A DNA stretch of 59,042 bases, taken from the NCBI RefSeq assembly GCF_020829665.1, contig NZ_JAIVFT010000029.1, positions 1 to 59,042 of the forward strand, given 5' to 3'. The translations under genes were made by a program, and so were the position numbers. Origin of the DNA: Nostoc sp. CHAB 5824. GTDB taxonomy: Bacteria; Cyanobacteriota; Cyanobacteriia; Cyanobacteriales; Nostocaceae. Under the pieces are notes generated by a model. It saw nothing but the letters and a program-made list of their open reading frames with translations. It had not been told where the DNA came from and ran no database searches. Below are positions 1 to 8,312 of the stretch, piece after piece (within the stretch, counting starts at the first letter, position 1; the number at the start of each line of letters is the position of its first letter).

Positions 1-2
1 TA

Positions 3-107
3 GAAGCGTTTAGAACAGCCATGTCTTTTCGATTTGTTGATTGGTTGAACTTGAACCGTGACGTGTTTGCTGCTTATAAAGCCAGTTTGGGTTACATTTG
101 GGCTTAA
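3..107 (+). CDS. C-terminal end of an unidentified protein (partial)
   Basis: An open frame enters from the left edge and runs 34 codons to TAA at 105-107. The last residues include VDWLNLNRDVFAAYKASLGY. I do not recognise the family. It is taken as the end of a real gene because a hairpin with a T-run follows about 60 bases later. The start lies outside the window, so size and function cannot be judged. Confidence 0.4.
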   Translation, partial: EAFRTAMSFRFVDWLNLNRDVFAAYKASLGYIWA

Positions 108-167
108 TTTTTGTCTAAGTCCCGCTAATACGGTTTAGCTAATCTGGAGAGGACTTTCGCTATTAGC

Positions 168-194
168 CATAGGTTTCTAACCTATGACGGTTTT
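168..194 (+). terminator. probable intrinsic terminator
   Basis: An 8-bp perfect stem, CATAGGTT / AACCTATG, with a 3-base loop (168-186) is followed by ACGG and then TTTTT at 190-194. It sits about 60 bases after the partial gene ending at 107 and would end its transcript. The rest of 108-268 holds no gene that I can see. Confidence 0.45.
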
Positions 195-268
195 TCTTGC
201 GACTGCTGCAAGATATGAGTAATAACCAGTACTGACTTGGGTTGAGTACAACGATAATTTCTGTTAAC

Positions 269-1150
269 CTAACTCCCTCCAAGGATTTCCAGTGAGGATT
301 GCTGGAAGACAAAGTGCGATCGCCATTCTGGATGATTACCTAATTCAAATATTACCCAACTGAGCAAAGAGGCTGTTGTCTCATGTCCAGCAAATAGCAA
401 TAGCAATGCCTCGTTGATTATCTGTGCTTGGCTCAATTTATTCCCGTCTTCATCAACAGCCGCTAACAGCAATCCCAAAACATCTTTTGATTCTTCTAAG
501 TTACCTTGCTCGATACGCTGTGCAATTACTTCATGCAAAAAAGCTACTAACTTACCCCTAGCATTTTGACCGCGGCCATATAAAGTAAAAGGGACATTCA
601 ATTTGAATATTGCCATACTGCTCTCTAGCAGTTGTGTAAACTACTGACTAGTTTGCTCAACTTCGCTCTTGTTCTGACTTCCCAAAAACAGACGAGTAGC
701 AACCATCAGGGTAAGCTGGCGGAAACTAGAATTTAAGGGAATCGTTCTCTGTCCCCAATCTTTGAGGAAGTCTTGCACAATATTTTGGATGGTGTCGAAA
801 TATGTAGCGATCGCTTTTCCGTGAAATGCTGGATACATTAAGCGACGAGTTAGCCGATGTTCTTCCCCTTCTTGTAATAAGATATTGTTGCCAAATGTTG
901 ATTCTAAGAAATACCACCCTATCCGCGATGACATGTGTTCCGCCTGTTCTACCAGTATTAGTCGATTAGCATCAGGGCCAATTAAATAAGCACGTTTACG
1001 CCCCATAACACTCGTCTTAAAAACTGACCCATGCTGCTGGAATCGTCGCCATACAAACAGGTATAAATCCCGAAATATTTCCAAAGTCTCCCCCAAGATG
1101 GGCAAGCCATAGCTACCAGGCATTTCCTCGGCGGGTTTTAGCTGCCGCAT
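269..1150 (-). pseudogene. cytochrome P450 (CYP120-like), broken
   Basis: The first 169 codons from ATG at 1150 match the N-terminal part of a cyanobacterial CYP120-type P450 (GSYGLPILGET, then the helix C region with HRLTRRLMYPAFHG). An in-frame TAG at 641-643 interrupts it. After the stop the same frame continues through TQLLES to an I-helix with the oxygen-binding motif AGHETT. Similarity ends at HPEWR, exactly at a HIP1 octamer (316-323), and a short unrelated tail follows to the stop at 269. The K-helix ExxR and the heme-ligand Cys loop are absent, so no working P450 can be made. It lies 76 bp downstream of the Rieske gene on the same strand and was probably its operon partner. The frame call is firm; the subfamily is an inference. 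Confidence 0.8.
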
Positions 1151-1226
1151 ATTCGAGTACCTCCAGCAGGAATCAGCTACAGTGTCTATTTAATTGTAAA
1201 GCGGAGTTAGGTTTTGCAAATCCAAA

Positions 1227-2180
1227 TTACCAATCGCGGTAGAGTTTTTCTGCGTAGAATATAATCTCTTCATTTGGCAATCTAATTTTTGGTTTTTGCC
1301 GAGGATACAAACTTTCAACTGCACCTGTATCCTGCTCAATAACTGTGGCTGCTGCTTGTAAAACTGAATTTTTAAACATAAATCTCATCAAAGGATTGAC
1401 GACTTTGGCATACATCAAAATAAACGTTTTGGTGATTTTTTCTGTTTCCGGGTAAAGAATATGAACTTGAGCAATATCACCAATAGGGGTTTTAGCAAAA
1501 AAAGCTGTAGTTGAAGGAAAAGCGTATTCGAGTGTGTTAGCAAGCGTTTTCGGGAAGATTCCCAAAATAGGATTTTTGATAATTTCTCCTAGCGTGTTGT
1601 TGGCTCTCGTTAGTTCTTGTTTAACTGTGGCATAGTATCCTTTTTCTTCAAAATGACTCACATTACAAGATGTAATTTTAAATAGTTCTTTATGAGTACC
1701 ATTTTGGTGGTTATAGTCATAGTTAACCATTAGGTTACTCAAAAAGTCACCCTGAATACTTTTGCCCGCAGTTACTCCGATGAACTCGTATTCATCGACA
1801 ATTTTATGATGCAAATCTGGGATGGACAATCTTGGCTCAAATCCGGCATAAGTCCAGATACAATCATTGCTAATAATTAGCTCTAATGCTTTGGTAATTG
1901 GCTGAATGTCCTTTTTTTCTCCTTGCTGTAGTCTGCCCTGCCCATCAAATTCTAATGCATGAAAAGGGCAAGTAATAGTATCTCTCTCTTGACAAACCCA
2001 ACCGTTTGATAAGGGTGCTTGCATATGCGGACAGATGTTATCAAGAGCAAAGACTTCACCTTTTTGATTTTGCCAAATTACATAATCCTGTCCGTTTAAT
2101 ATGATTTTATTGGGTTTATTTACTCCTAATGTAGATTGGTGCGCGATTAACCAAGGCGCACCTGGTAAAATTGGTTCCAT
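1227..2180 (-). CDS. Rieske [2Fe-2S] oxygenase-like protein
   Basis: A 317-residue protein with an N-terminal Rieske domain: Cys50-x-His52 (CPHMQAPL) and Cys71-x2-His74 (CPFH) are the cluster ligands. The C-terminal half has NYDYNHQNGTH (about 153-163), giving His158 and His163 in the H-x4-H spacing of the mononuclear iron site of Rieske non-heme oxygenases. This suggests a hydroxylase or demethylase of a lipophilic or aromatic substrate, fed by a separate reductase that is not encoded nearby. The ATG at 2180 is preceded by a good GGAGG site. It is divergent from a TetR regulator across a region with two palindromic operators, so induction by its substrate is likely. The former P450 partner downstream is dead. 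Substrate unknown. Confidence 0.8.
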   Translation of the reverse strand: MEPILPGAPWLIAHQSTLGVNKPNKIILNGQDYVIWQNQKGEVFALDNICPHMQAPLSNGWVCQERDTITCPFHALEFDGQGRLQQGEKKDIQPITKALELIISNDCIWTYAGFEPRLSIPDLHHKIVDEYEFIGVTAGKSIQGDFLSNLMVNYDYNHQNGTHKELFKITSCNVSHFEEKGYYATVKQELTRANNTLGEIIKNPILGIFPKTLANTLEYAFPSTTAFFAKTPIGDIAQVHILYPETEKITKTFILMYAKVVNPLMRFMFKNSVLQAAATVIEQDTGAVESLYPRQKPKIRLPNEEIIFYAEKLYRDW

Positions 2181-2405
2181 TTTTCCTCCAAAATATTGAT
2201 GATTTATTAAAAAATCTCTAGATGCGTTAGCAAAAGGTAACGCAATCTTGAAGCTTAAAAGTTGTAGACAAGCTGATGTCGCCTGTCCTACATCACTCTT
2301 TTGAATCTAAGTTGGGATAACTAAAGTCTTGTCTGCAATGAACGAACTAATACTACCGGGCATATGCTCGGCTAACTTCGGCTACTGCATGGATGAGTTA
2401 TATAA

Positions 2406-2425
2406 TTAACTAATTTTTTAGTTAA
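2406..2425. promoter_or_regulatory. palindromic operator, copy 1 (putative TetR site)
   Basis: A perfect palindrome, TTAACTAA-TTTT-TTAGTTAA, lies in the 333-bp divergent region between the Rieske gene and the TetR-family gene. A second version lies exactly 60 bp downstream. Two like palindromes beside a divergent TetR gene is the usual arrangement for autoregulation plus control of the neighbour. Confidence 0.6.
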
Positions 2426-2465
2426 TAGATATTAATGTAATAAATTTCATCTTCTATGTCAACTA

Positions 2466-2485
2466 CTAACCAATTTTTTAGTTAA
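2466..2485. promoter_or_regulatory. palindromic operator, copy 2 (putative TetR site)
   Basis: CTAACCAA-TTTT-TTAGTTAA matches copy 1 at 18 of 20 positions, with the right arm identical. It ends 28 bases before the GTG start of the TetR-family gene, so binding here would block that gene's own promoter or start region. Confidence 0.6.
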
Positions 2486-2513
2486 TATATTTTGATTATG
2501 ATGATGGAGCAAC

Positions 2514-3170
2514 GTGAGTCGTTCAACGCAGTCAAAATTCTCAGCTAAAAAGCCGCGTCAGGTGCGCGATGCAGAGGCGACGAAAAAGCAGATTCTTGAT
2601 GCAGCAGAAGCAGAGTTTGCCAGAAATGGACTTCAAGGGGCGCGAACGGAGGCGATCGCTAAAGGTGCAGGTGTCACCACAGCGATGATTTACTACTACT
2701 TCCAGAGCAAGGAAGGACTATATGAGGCTGTTCTACAACGTCCGGCGGTAGAGATGCACGAAGGGTTTGAGCAGCTAAATCTAGATCAATTCCCACCAGA
2801 GGAGGCGTTGAAGATACTAGTCAAAGAAGCGATCGCCTACGAAGCGGCTCACCCGCACAGAGGGATGCTTTGGTTCCAAGAAGCAAACCAGAATCAGGGA
2901 AAGTATTTCAAACAGGGGAATTGGCAAGAAAATTTTAGCTATCTCATCAAAATTTTAGAGCGGGGGATGGCTGAAGGTTGTTTCCGTCAGATCGATCCAT
3001 TTCTCACCACTCTTCATATTGTTGGGGTTTGTAATTTATACTTCAACGCTTACGAAAACATCAAGCATACTAGACCAGATTTGCAACTGCTGAGTCCAGA
3101 AATGATTGAGCAGCATACTCAAGCAGCAGTTAATTTTATTTTGGCTGGTGTGCGATGTACTGGGGATTAG
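2514..3170 (+). CDS. TetR/AcrR-family transcriptional regulator
   Basis: A 218-residue protein. Residues about 18-70 form the TetR N-terminal helix-turn-helix: KKQILDAAEAEFARNG, TEAIAKGAGVTTAMIYYYF, then SKEGLYEAVL. The C-terminal helical domain (about 80-215) would bind a ligand, which is unknown. The GTG start at 2514 is chosen because GGAG lies four bases upstream and the three nearby ATG codons are all in another frame. It is transcribed away from the Rieske/P450 unit, with two matching palindromes in between, so it very probably represses both itself and that unit. Confidence 0.85.
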   Translation: MSRSTQSKFSAKKPRQVRDAEATKKQILDAAEAEFARNGLQGARTEAIAKGAGVTTAMIYYYFQSKEGLYEAVLQRPAVEMHEGFEQLNLDQFPPEEALKILVKEAIAYEAAHPHRGMLWFQEANQNQGKYFKQGNWQENFSYLIKILERGMAEGCFRQIDPFLTTLHIVGVCNLYFNAYENIKHTRPDLQLLSPEMIEQHTQAAVNFILAGVRCTGD

Positions 3171-3190
3171 AAATTGAATATCAGGAAACT

Positions 3191-3219
3191 GCGTAGGCGT
3201 AGCCCGCCGTAGGCATCGC
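3191..3219 (+). repeat. 29-bp dispersed repeat, copy A
   Basis: Starts GCGTAGGCGTAGCCCGCCGT and ends AGGCATCGC. Other copies lie at 4238-4266 (decayed), 6836-6864 (inside a gene, reversed) and 25969-25998 (30 bp, inside a broken gene). It belongs to the class of very small dispersed repeats known from Nostoc genomes. This copy is between genes, 20 bases after the TetR stop. Confidence 0.75.
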
Positions 3220-3514
3220 GTGCCAAAGCGTCATAATAAAAAACTATTATTCTGGTGTGCTAACCCTTTCATAAACACTTTTACCTTGTACTGGCTATTG
3301 ATGAAGATGAAGCTTGAGTTACTAAAACTAAATCTGACGATCGCTTACGAATGGTCAAACTAACTTACTCTAGCGACTATCAAGCGATCGCATCTAAGGC
3401 TGGGGTGTAGAGTCAGCCGGTATTAAAGAAGCTTTGAGATTATCGGAGTTCAGCCCGTCCCCATAATCGCCTCCAATGGGTGCTTGCATTATCCCGCTAC
3501 AAGCTCTCTTATTT
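3220..3514. other. intergenic, no gene recognised
   Basis: The stretch contains two HIP1-like GATCGC sites and a few very short open frames (for example 19 codons from ATG at 3352), none with a ribosome site or recognisable product. Nothing further is supported. Confidence 0.4.
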
Positions 3515-3733
3515 CTATTCAGTAAGAGCATCAAGTTTAGCCAGTATTCTTAAGCCTTCTTCTGGGTTCCCAGTTGCGGACATTGCTTTAAATCTGGTAC
3601 TGGCATCAAATTCTGCTAGAGCTATGGTGGAAAGTTCTTCAATCAGCTTATTGACACTTATGCCTTTAGCTTGAGCAAGTTCTTTTAATCTGTTGTGTTT
3701 TTCGTCTGGTAAACGAATAGTTAAAGTAGCCAT
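3515..3733 (-). CDS. ribbon-helix-helix type antitoxin
   Basis: A 72-residue protein beginning MATLTIRLPDEKHNRLKELA and continuing GISVNKLIEEL, the short beta strand plus two helices of Arc/MetJ (RHH) DNA-binding proteins. The C-terminal part, ending LRILAKLDALTE, would bind the toxin. It follows the PIN-domain gene by 6 bp, and its AGGAG site lies inside the end of that gene, so the two are translationally coupled. It should neutralise the PIN toxin and repress the pair. The order toxin-then-antitoxin is the reverse of classic vapBC. Confidence 0.8.
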   Translation of the reverse strand: MATLTIRLPDEKHNRLKELAQAKGISVNKLIEELSTIALAEFDASTRFKAMSATGNPEEGLRILAKLDALTE

Positions 3734-3739
3734 TTTTGC

Positions 3740-4162
3740 TTAACTCCTAATAATTTGTTCAGGTTTTAAGATTGATAAGTTAGGAAATAACAATTCAGCA
3801 TTTTGGAAATCTTTAATATTGTGAGTGGCAATAATTTGAGCATTACCAGCAACCGCTAATTCAATTAAGTGGTTGTCAGCTTCATCTTTTAAATTAGGTC
3901 GCCATAAGTAGTAAATATAAATCCATTGACTCACGCTCATCAATGATGCGAGTAAAGCAGAAATTTCTGCACTCGTTAAAGGGCATTTGGCGATAATTTC
4001 TTCTCGCCCAATAACTGACTCATACTCAGAAAATAAAGCGTTTCCGATCAAAGGCTGATATTCGCCTTTCAAGCAGCGTCGAATGAGTTCTCTACTGGAA
4101 CCCTTAGAGCTAATAAGCGCACTAATAAAAACGCTAGTATCAACCACAATTTTAATCGCCAT
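3740..4162 (-). CDS. PIN-domain toxin (putative ribonuclease)
   Basis: A 140-residue PIN-domain protein. The acidic metal-binding residues are visible in order: Asp in VVDTSVFISAL (residue 8), Glu in SEYESV, Asp in LKDEADNHLIELA, and Asp in THNIKDF. It resembles the COG1569 group of predicted toxins. Such proteins cut RNA (often tRNA or mRNA) when free of antitoxin. It is first in a two-gene unit with the RHH protein ending at 3515. All catalytic residues appear present, so it is probably active. The target cannot be read from sequence. Confidence 0.8.
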   Translation of the reverse strand: MAIKIVVDTSVFISALISSKGSSRELIRRCLKGEYQPLIGNALFSEYESVIGREEIIAKCPLTSAEISALLASLMSVSQWIYIYYLWRPNLKDEADNHLIELAVAGNAQIIATHNIKDFQNAELLFPNLSILKPEQIIRS

Positions 4163-4237
4163 GTAAACATGGTAGCATATATGCTATCATGACTCCCCCA
4201 GTCAAAAAAACCTTTTAACAAAATTATCAGCAGGTAC

Positions 4238-4266
4238 ACGTAGGCGTAGCCCGTTGTAAACATCGC
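4238..4266 (+). repeat. 29-bp dispersed repeat, decayed copy B
   Basis: ACGTAGGCGTAGCCCGTTGT followed by AAACATCGC is a diverged version of the repeat at 3191-3219. It ends two bases before the stop codon of the 7TM-HD gene (4268) and lies between it and the PIN gene. Confidence 0.6.
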
Positions 4267-4267
4267 A

Positions 4268-7048
4268 TTATGAATTTCGCGCAGCACCATTAGCCTTCAA
4301 CTTAGGATAAGCAATGCGTTTGTGATGAAATTGTTGCCAAACATCCACAAATATCTGGGCAATTTGTGACATTTCTTCTCGTGTTAGTCCTGAATCTACG
4401 AGTTGATTGTCTTGCCATTTGGCACGCAGAATATTATTAAGCATTGTTAAAGCTTGTTCGGTGGAGACATCTTTGAGCGATCGCTTCTCTCCCACAGGTT
4501 TAGCCGATGCTTGTAGCGATCGCAGCGCCGCTTCACAAGAATCTGCTAACATGACAATTCCTGTTTCCCGTGATTGGGGTATTGGGCCATCGTAGCGAAA
4601 ATCTGCATCGTCTACTGTTAAGCTTGGATCTGACTGAGCCATTTGCTGGGCTTGGTGATGGAAATAGGCGATTAGCATTGTTCCCTGATGCTCTGGAATA
4701 AAAGCTTGAATCGCTGTCGGTAAAAGGTGTTTACGCGCCATTACCAACCCTTCAGTTACGTGTTTTTTAATAATTTCTGCACTCTTCCAAGGGTCTTTAA
4801 TTTCAGTATCGTGTTTATTCGGCCCCCCCATTTGATTTTCAATAAAGCCAAGAGGGTCGTGCATTTTACCAATATCGTGATATAATGTCCCAGCCCTGAC
4901 TAGTTCAACATTGCATCCTAATTCTTTGGCAGCAGCTTCAGCAAGAGTAGCCACAAGCAGCGTATGCTGAAAAGTTCCAGGAGTTTCAGTAGCGAGTCGT
5001 TTTAATAAAGGGCGGTTAGGGTTCGCCAGTTCTGCTAGGCGGATTGGGGTGACTAAATCAAAAAGTTTTTCTAGATAAGGACTCAAGCCTAAGGCTACAA
5101 CACTCCAACCCAAACCGGATAAAGCAAACAATCCGGCTTCTCGGAGAACGATATACCAGGTTGAACCAAATGCTTGACCAATTAAGATTTTAACAATCAG
5201 ATAAATACTACCCTGAGTTAAAGCGATCGCAACACCCAACAATGCTAACTCTTCACGCGATCGCAATCGTTGGGCGATGTAACTACCTAATATTCCTCCC
5301 CCTACACCAGCTAAAAGCGCAGCCTTGCTCATCTCCAAGCTAATAGCTAATATCGGCAACAGCAGTCCCACAACTGTCAACCCCAAAGTGGGGCCGTAGA
5401 AGCTTCCCAACAATAAACTAAGGGCGCTCCAGGTGGTATAAGGCAATCCCATCGTTACCAATCCTGGCACACTTAAAGTTAGCAATAACACCAATAGGCG
5501 ATCGCGTTGTCGCAATTCGTAATTGACATGCCGTTCTACCCAGACAAAAATACCAATGGCGATCGTAATAACGCTTCCTAACTTCATCAATTCCTGCCAT
5601 TTTACCTCCCGGCGAATCAGGTGATAACGCTCCAGCACCTTAAAGTTCCATGCAGTAATCTGCGCTCCTCTTTTGACAATCACCTCACCATGTCGTACCT
5701 TCACCATCACGAGTGGCACTCCAGCAGCAGCCTTTTGAGCATTTTGTTTCGTTTGTTCTTCATCCTTTTGCAGATTCGGCTTTAGTACAGCTAACAACAG
5801 GTTCTTCGCCAAAGGTTCAGCGTCTCCTGGTACAAAAGTCTGCAATTGTAAACTCACCGCATCTTGTAAAATATTTTTTGGCAGTCCCTGTGGGATGCCT
5901 TGGGTGAGAATCCGCTCTGCACTCTGATGGATTCCCATTTGTGTTTTTTCCCACTCCACATCTGACAAATCCAAAAAAAGAGATGCCTCATATACTGCTT
6001 CTGAGGTAACAGTCTCTAACTGTAAAAGTTTGGCAGTGGCTTGGCTGTATCTTTGGCGTGTTTGGGAAATTTGGGCAATCAGTAAAGACAAGTTTTTCTC
6101 AGAAGTTGTTACACGGTAAGATTCTAGTTCTCCCACTGCTTGGGTAAAGTCAGTGCTTTGGGAAAAATCAACTGGCTCTGTCTTCTGTGGCTTTACCTGT
6201 GGACTCTGGGAATCATTGGGGAGCGTTTCCCCCGTTGAGCGGGCTGACGTTGGCGCGGTGGGCGATTGACCTTCCTGATTAGGTACAGTTATAGATGATG
6301 AACGAGATGAGGCAGCGGTTTGTCCTGTTCCTTTCCTCTGTTGATTTTTACTATTTTCTACAGCTACTAGCAGTGCTTGCCATTCCGAGTCAGGACAAGA
6401 GCGGAGGTAACGCTGGGTAGAAATGGACAAAACTACAGGATCAAAAAAAGGAAAAGCTCCAGCAATGGTGCGAATTTCGTTGCCATCATCCAGAAGTTGT
6501 TGCAAATTTTCGTTGATTTGTTCGTTCATTCGCGCATCAACCATTAACACTTGTAAGGAGCTTTGACTGACGGCTTTGCGCTCGGCTTCTGTTTTATTCT
6601 GATCTTCGATGCTAGTTGTGTAAGGTGCTGTAATCGTTTGAGGCGCGAGATTTCCTACTTGGAGTTGAGTCTGGTTGTATAATTTATGCCCCATAACGCC
6701 TGTGAGGGACACGACAGCGATCGCTAAAATCACCCAGGAACGCTGTTCATGTACCCAATCTAAACAGACTGCATAAATACTACTTTTCGTTTTGAGCGAT
6801 TTTGCCTTTGACTTGAGCGCTCTTTCTTGTTTTCGGCGATGCCTACGGCTGGCTACGCCTACGCTTTTATCATTGGTTTTTGATAAAAATAAGATTACAT
6901 TCTTAAGGACTGTCCTTAGAAGTTCCCTTCTATGGGTTTTGCTTTTGGGACTTCTCATTAACTTTCCCTTACGGCGTAGTCCTTTGTACTGTCGCCGCCA
7001 GTGAGTCAATTGCTGGGTTAAGAACTGCAAAAACTGCTCTATTTTCAT
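4268..7048 (-). CDS. 7TM-HD membrane phosphohydrolase (PgpH-like, c-di-AMP phosphodiesterase family)
   Basis: A 926-residue protein. A basic N-terminal segment (1-100) is followed by a membrane helix (WVILAIAVVSLTGVMG), a long periplasmic 7TMR-HDED-type domain (about 130-480), about seven membrane helices (about 490-690) and a cytoplasmic HD domain. The HD motif YHDIGK is near residue 724, with an upstream His in TFQHTLLVATLAE and later His residues in EHQGTMLIAYFHH. This is the PgpH architecture; family members hydrolyse cyclic di-AMP. Residues about 62-71 (SVGVASRRHR) are encoded by an in-frame dispersed repeat at 6836-6864. The central domain also has a Ser/Thr/Pro-rich stretch near 240-290. 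The substrate is inferred from the family only. Confidence 0.85.
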   Translation of the reverse strand: MKIEQFLQFLTQQLTHWRRQYKGLRRKGKLMRSPKSKTHRRELLRTVLKNVILFLSKTNDKSVGVASRRHRRKQERALKSKAKSLKTKSSIYAVCLDWVHEQRSWVILAIAVVSLTGVMGHKLYNQTQLQVGNLAPQTITAPYTTSIEDQNKTEAERKAVSQSSLQVLMVDARMNEQINENLQQLLDDGNEIRTIAGAFPFFDPVVLSISTQRYLRSCPDSEWQALLVAVENSKNQQRKGTGQTAASSRSSSITVPNQEGQSPTAPTSARSTGETLPNDSQSPQVKPQKTEPVDFSQSTDFTQAVGELESYRVTTSEKNLSLLIAQISQTRQRYSQATAKLLQLETVTSEAVYEASLFLDLSDVEWEKTQMGIHQSAERILTQGIPQGLPKNILQDAVSLQLQTFVPGDAEPLAKNLLLAVLKPNLQKDEEQTKQNAQKAAAGVPLVMVKVRHGEVIVKRGAQITAWNFKVLERYHLIRREVKWQELMKLGSVITIAIGIFVWVERHVNYELRQRDRLLVLLLTLSVPGLVTMGLPYTTWSALSLLLGSFYGPTLGLTVVGLLLPILAISLEMSKAALLAGVGGGILGSYIAQRLRSREELALLGVAIALTQGSIYLIVKILIGQAFGSTWYIVLREAGLFALSGLGWSVVALGLSPYLEKLFDLVTPIRLAELANPNRPLLKRLATETPGTFQHTLLVATLAEAAAKELGCNVELVRAGTLYHDIGKMHDPLGFIENQMGGPNKHDTEIKDPWKSAEIIKKHVTEGLVMARKHLLPTAIQAFIPEHQGTMLIAYFHHQAQQMAQSDPSLTVDDADFRYDGPIPQSRETGIVMLADSCEAALRSLQASAKPVGEKRSLKDVSTEQALTMLNNILRAKWQDNQLVDSGLTREEMSQIAQIFVDVWQQFHHKRIAYPKLKANGAARNS
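6836..6864 (-). repeat. 29-bp dispersed repeat, copy C, inside a gene
   Basis: The reverse complement of copy A with a single substitution, lying in the 5' part of the 7TM-HD gene. Read in that gene's frame it encodes SVGVASRRHR, so the insertion is tolerated in a basic cytoplasmic tail. Confidence 0.75.
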
Positions 7049-7286
7049 TATTTATGCCTGCAATTGCTGACTTTGATAGCTCAAAATAAGACAATCATCA
7101 GGGAAGTTTGCTCTGCGGCTGCTGCAACTAGGATGGCAAAGCCTAATTAAAGCTTGCCACAATAGCTACCTACAGAATCAATCCAAAGGTTTACCGAAAA
7201 ATTCTAGTATATAAGTTTTTTAGTTATTGGCTAGATTGGTAGCCTTCAGCGTTTAATACCTGCACCGTTATTCGGTGAAAATAGGA

Positions 7287-8228
7287 TTAACGCGACCGAA
7301 TAACGCGAGGAGCTGCGTAAACTGAAAGCAAAGCCACCTCACATCCCTCCTCTGTTAACTCCTTTGGATTTAAGGCAAGATCGTACACTCCTGACCATAC
7401 CGCCACAAATGCATCGGTCAATTTTAACATTTGGGAAAAGCTAGTTAATCCCCATGTTGGAGAATTCTTTTGTAAGAGCAAGACTTGCCAATTTACGGGA
7501 ATTCCGTTTATACCGTTATATGCTCCTGATAAAGCACCAGTGATTGCACCTGTAGCCTGTGAGCTTAAACACGTAGCATCTTGCACTTTAGAATTGCCAT
7601 TGTAAGTAGCCCGCAAAACTGCAAGGCGAAAGTCTTCCAAGGTACTCAAAAAGCAGTAGAATGCCATAGCAACAGTATTACTGAGTTTTTCTTCCCTAGT
7701 AAACTCAGTTTGTGCCCTTGACAATCCAGACCCTTGCTCTAATAAATTCTGAACTTTTAATAATTTTTTTGGTATTGATGTCGATGTTTGTCCGAGAAAA
7801 GAAATTGTTTGCGGAATTAGGGTTAGGGGGTCGAGTCTTTCAGTTAGCGCAAGAGCGATCGCATATCCTACTGCTAGTGTTCCATCCCTTACTACTGGGT
7901 CATCATCCCAGATTTTTAGGACATGCAGCAAGTTTTGTCGGAGCTTGATTGGATTTTCGTGGAAAAAAAGTGCTACTGGTAGTGTCGCAAGAATTATTTT
8001 TATCGATATATCATCAGTTGCTGCTGAATGAAGAGATTCTTCTTGCTGACGCGCTATCCAATCATCTAAGTCTAATCTACCCAACGCAATCAAACTCTCA
8101 CTACCTAGAACCGCCATTCTGCCCAAATCCAGGTCAGTCTGAGACTGTATACCACCATTGGCTAAACTTTCCCCCAGTAATGCTCCGAGTAAAGTACCTC
8201 TAAATCGACTTATAGGAGAGTAACGCAT
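7287..8228 (-). CDS. ADP-ribosylglycohydrolase (DraG)-like protein, probably non-catalytic
   Basis: A 313-residue all-helical protein with the DraG-type opening FRGTLLGALLGESLA and the late motif GAITGALSGAYNGINGIP. True DraG enzymes have GD in the first motif and Asp-Asp pairs for two metal ions. Here the first Asp is Glu (GES) and the late motif lacks the paired acidic residues, so hydrolase activity is doubtful. It may have become a structural or regulatory protein. It lies between the 7TM-HD gene and aroQ on the same strand, but gaps of 238 and 84 bp do not prove an operon. Confidence 0.6.
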   Translation of the reverse strand: MRYSPISRFRGTLLGALLGESLANGGIQSQTDLDLGRMAVLGSESLIALGRLDLDDWIARQQEESLHSAATDDISIKIILATLPVALFFHENPIKLRQNLLHVLKIWDDDPVVRDGTLAVGYAIALALTERLDPLTLIPQTISFLGQTSTSIPKKLLKVQNLLEQGSGLSRAQTEFTREEKLSNTVAMAFYCFLSTLEDFRLAVLRATYNGNSKVQDATCLSSQATGAITGALSGAYNGINGIPVNWQVLLLQKNSPTWGLTSFSQMLKLTDAFVAVWSGVYDLALNPKELTEEGCEVALLSVYAAPRVIRSR

Positions 8229-8312
8229 ACAATTTTTGATCGCACTGTTGGTGCGCTTCCAGCGAAACTTAGATTTTAGAATTTCATCTAAAGTCTAAAA
8301 TCCATCACTGAT

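Noticed and set aside
3352..3411. Short open frame after the TetR gene
   Set aside because: Only 19 codons, no ribosome site and no similarity recognised.
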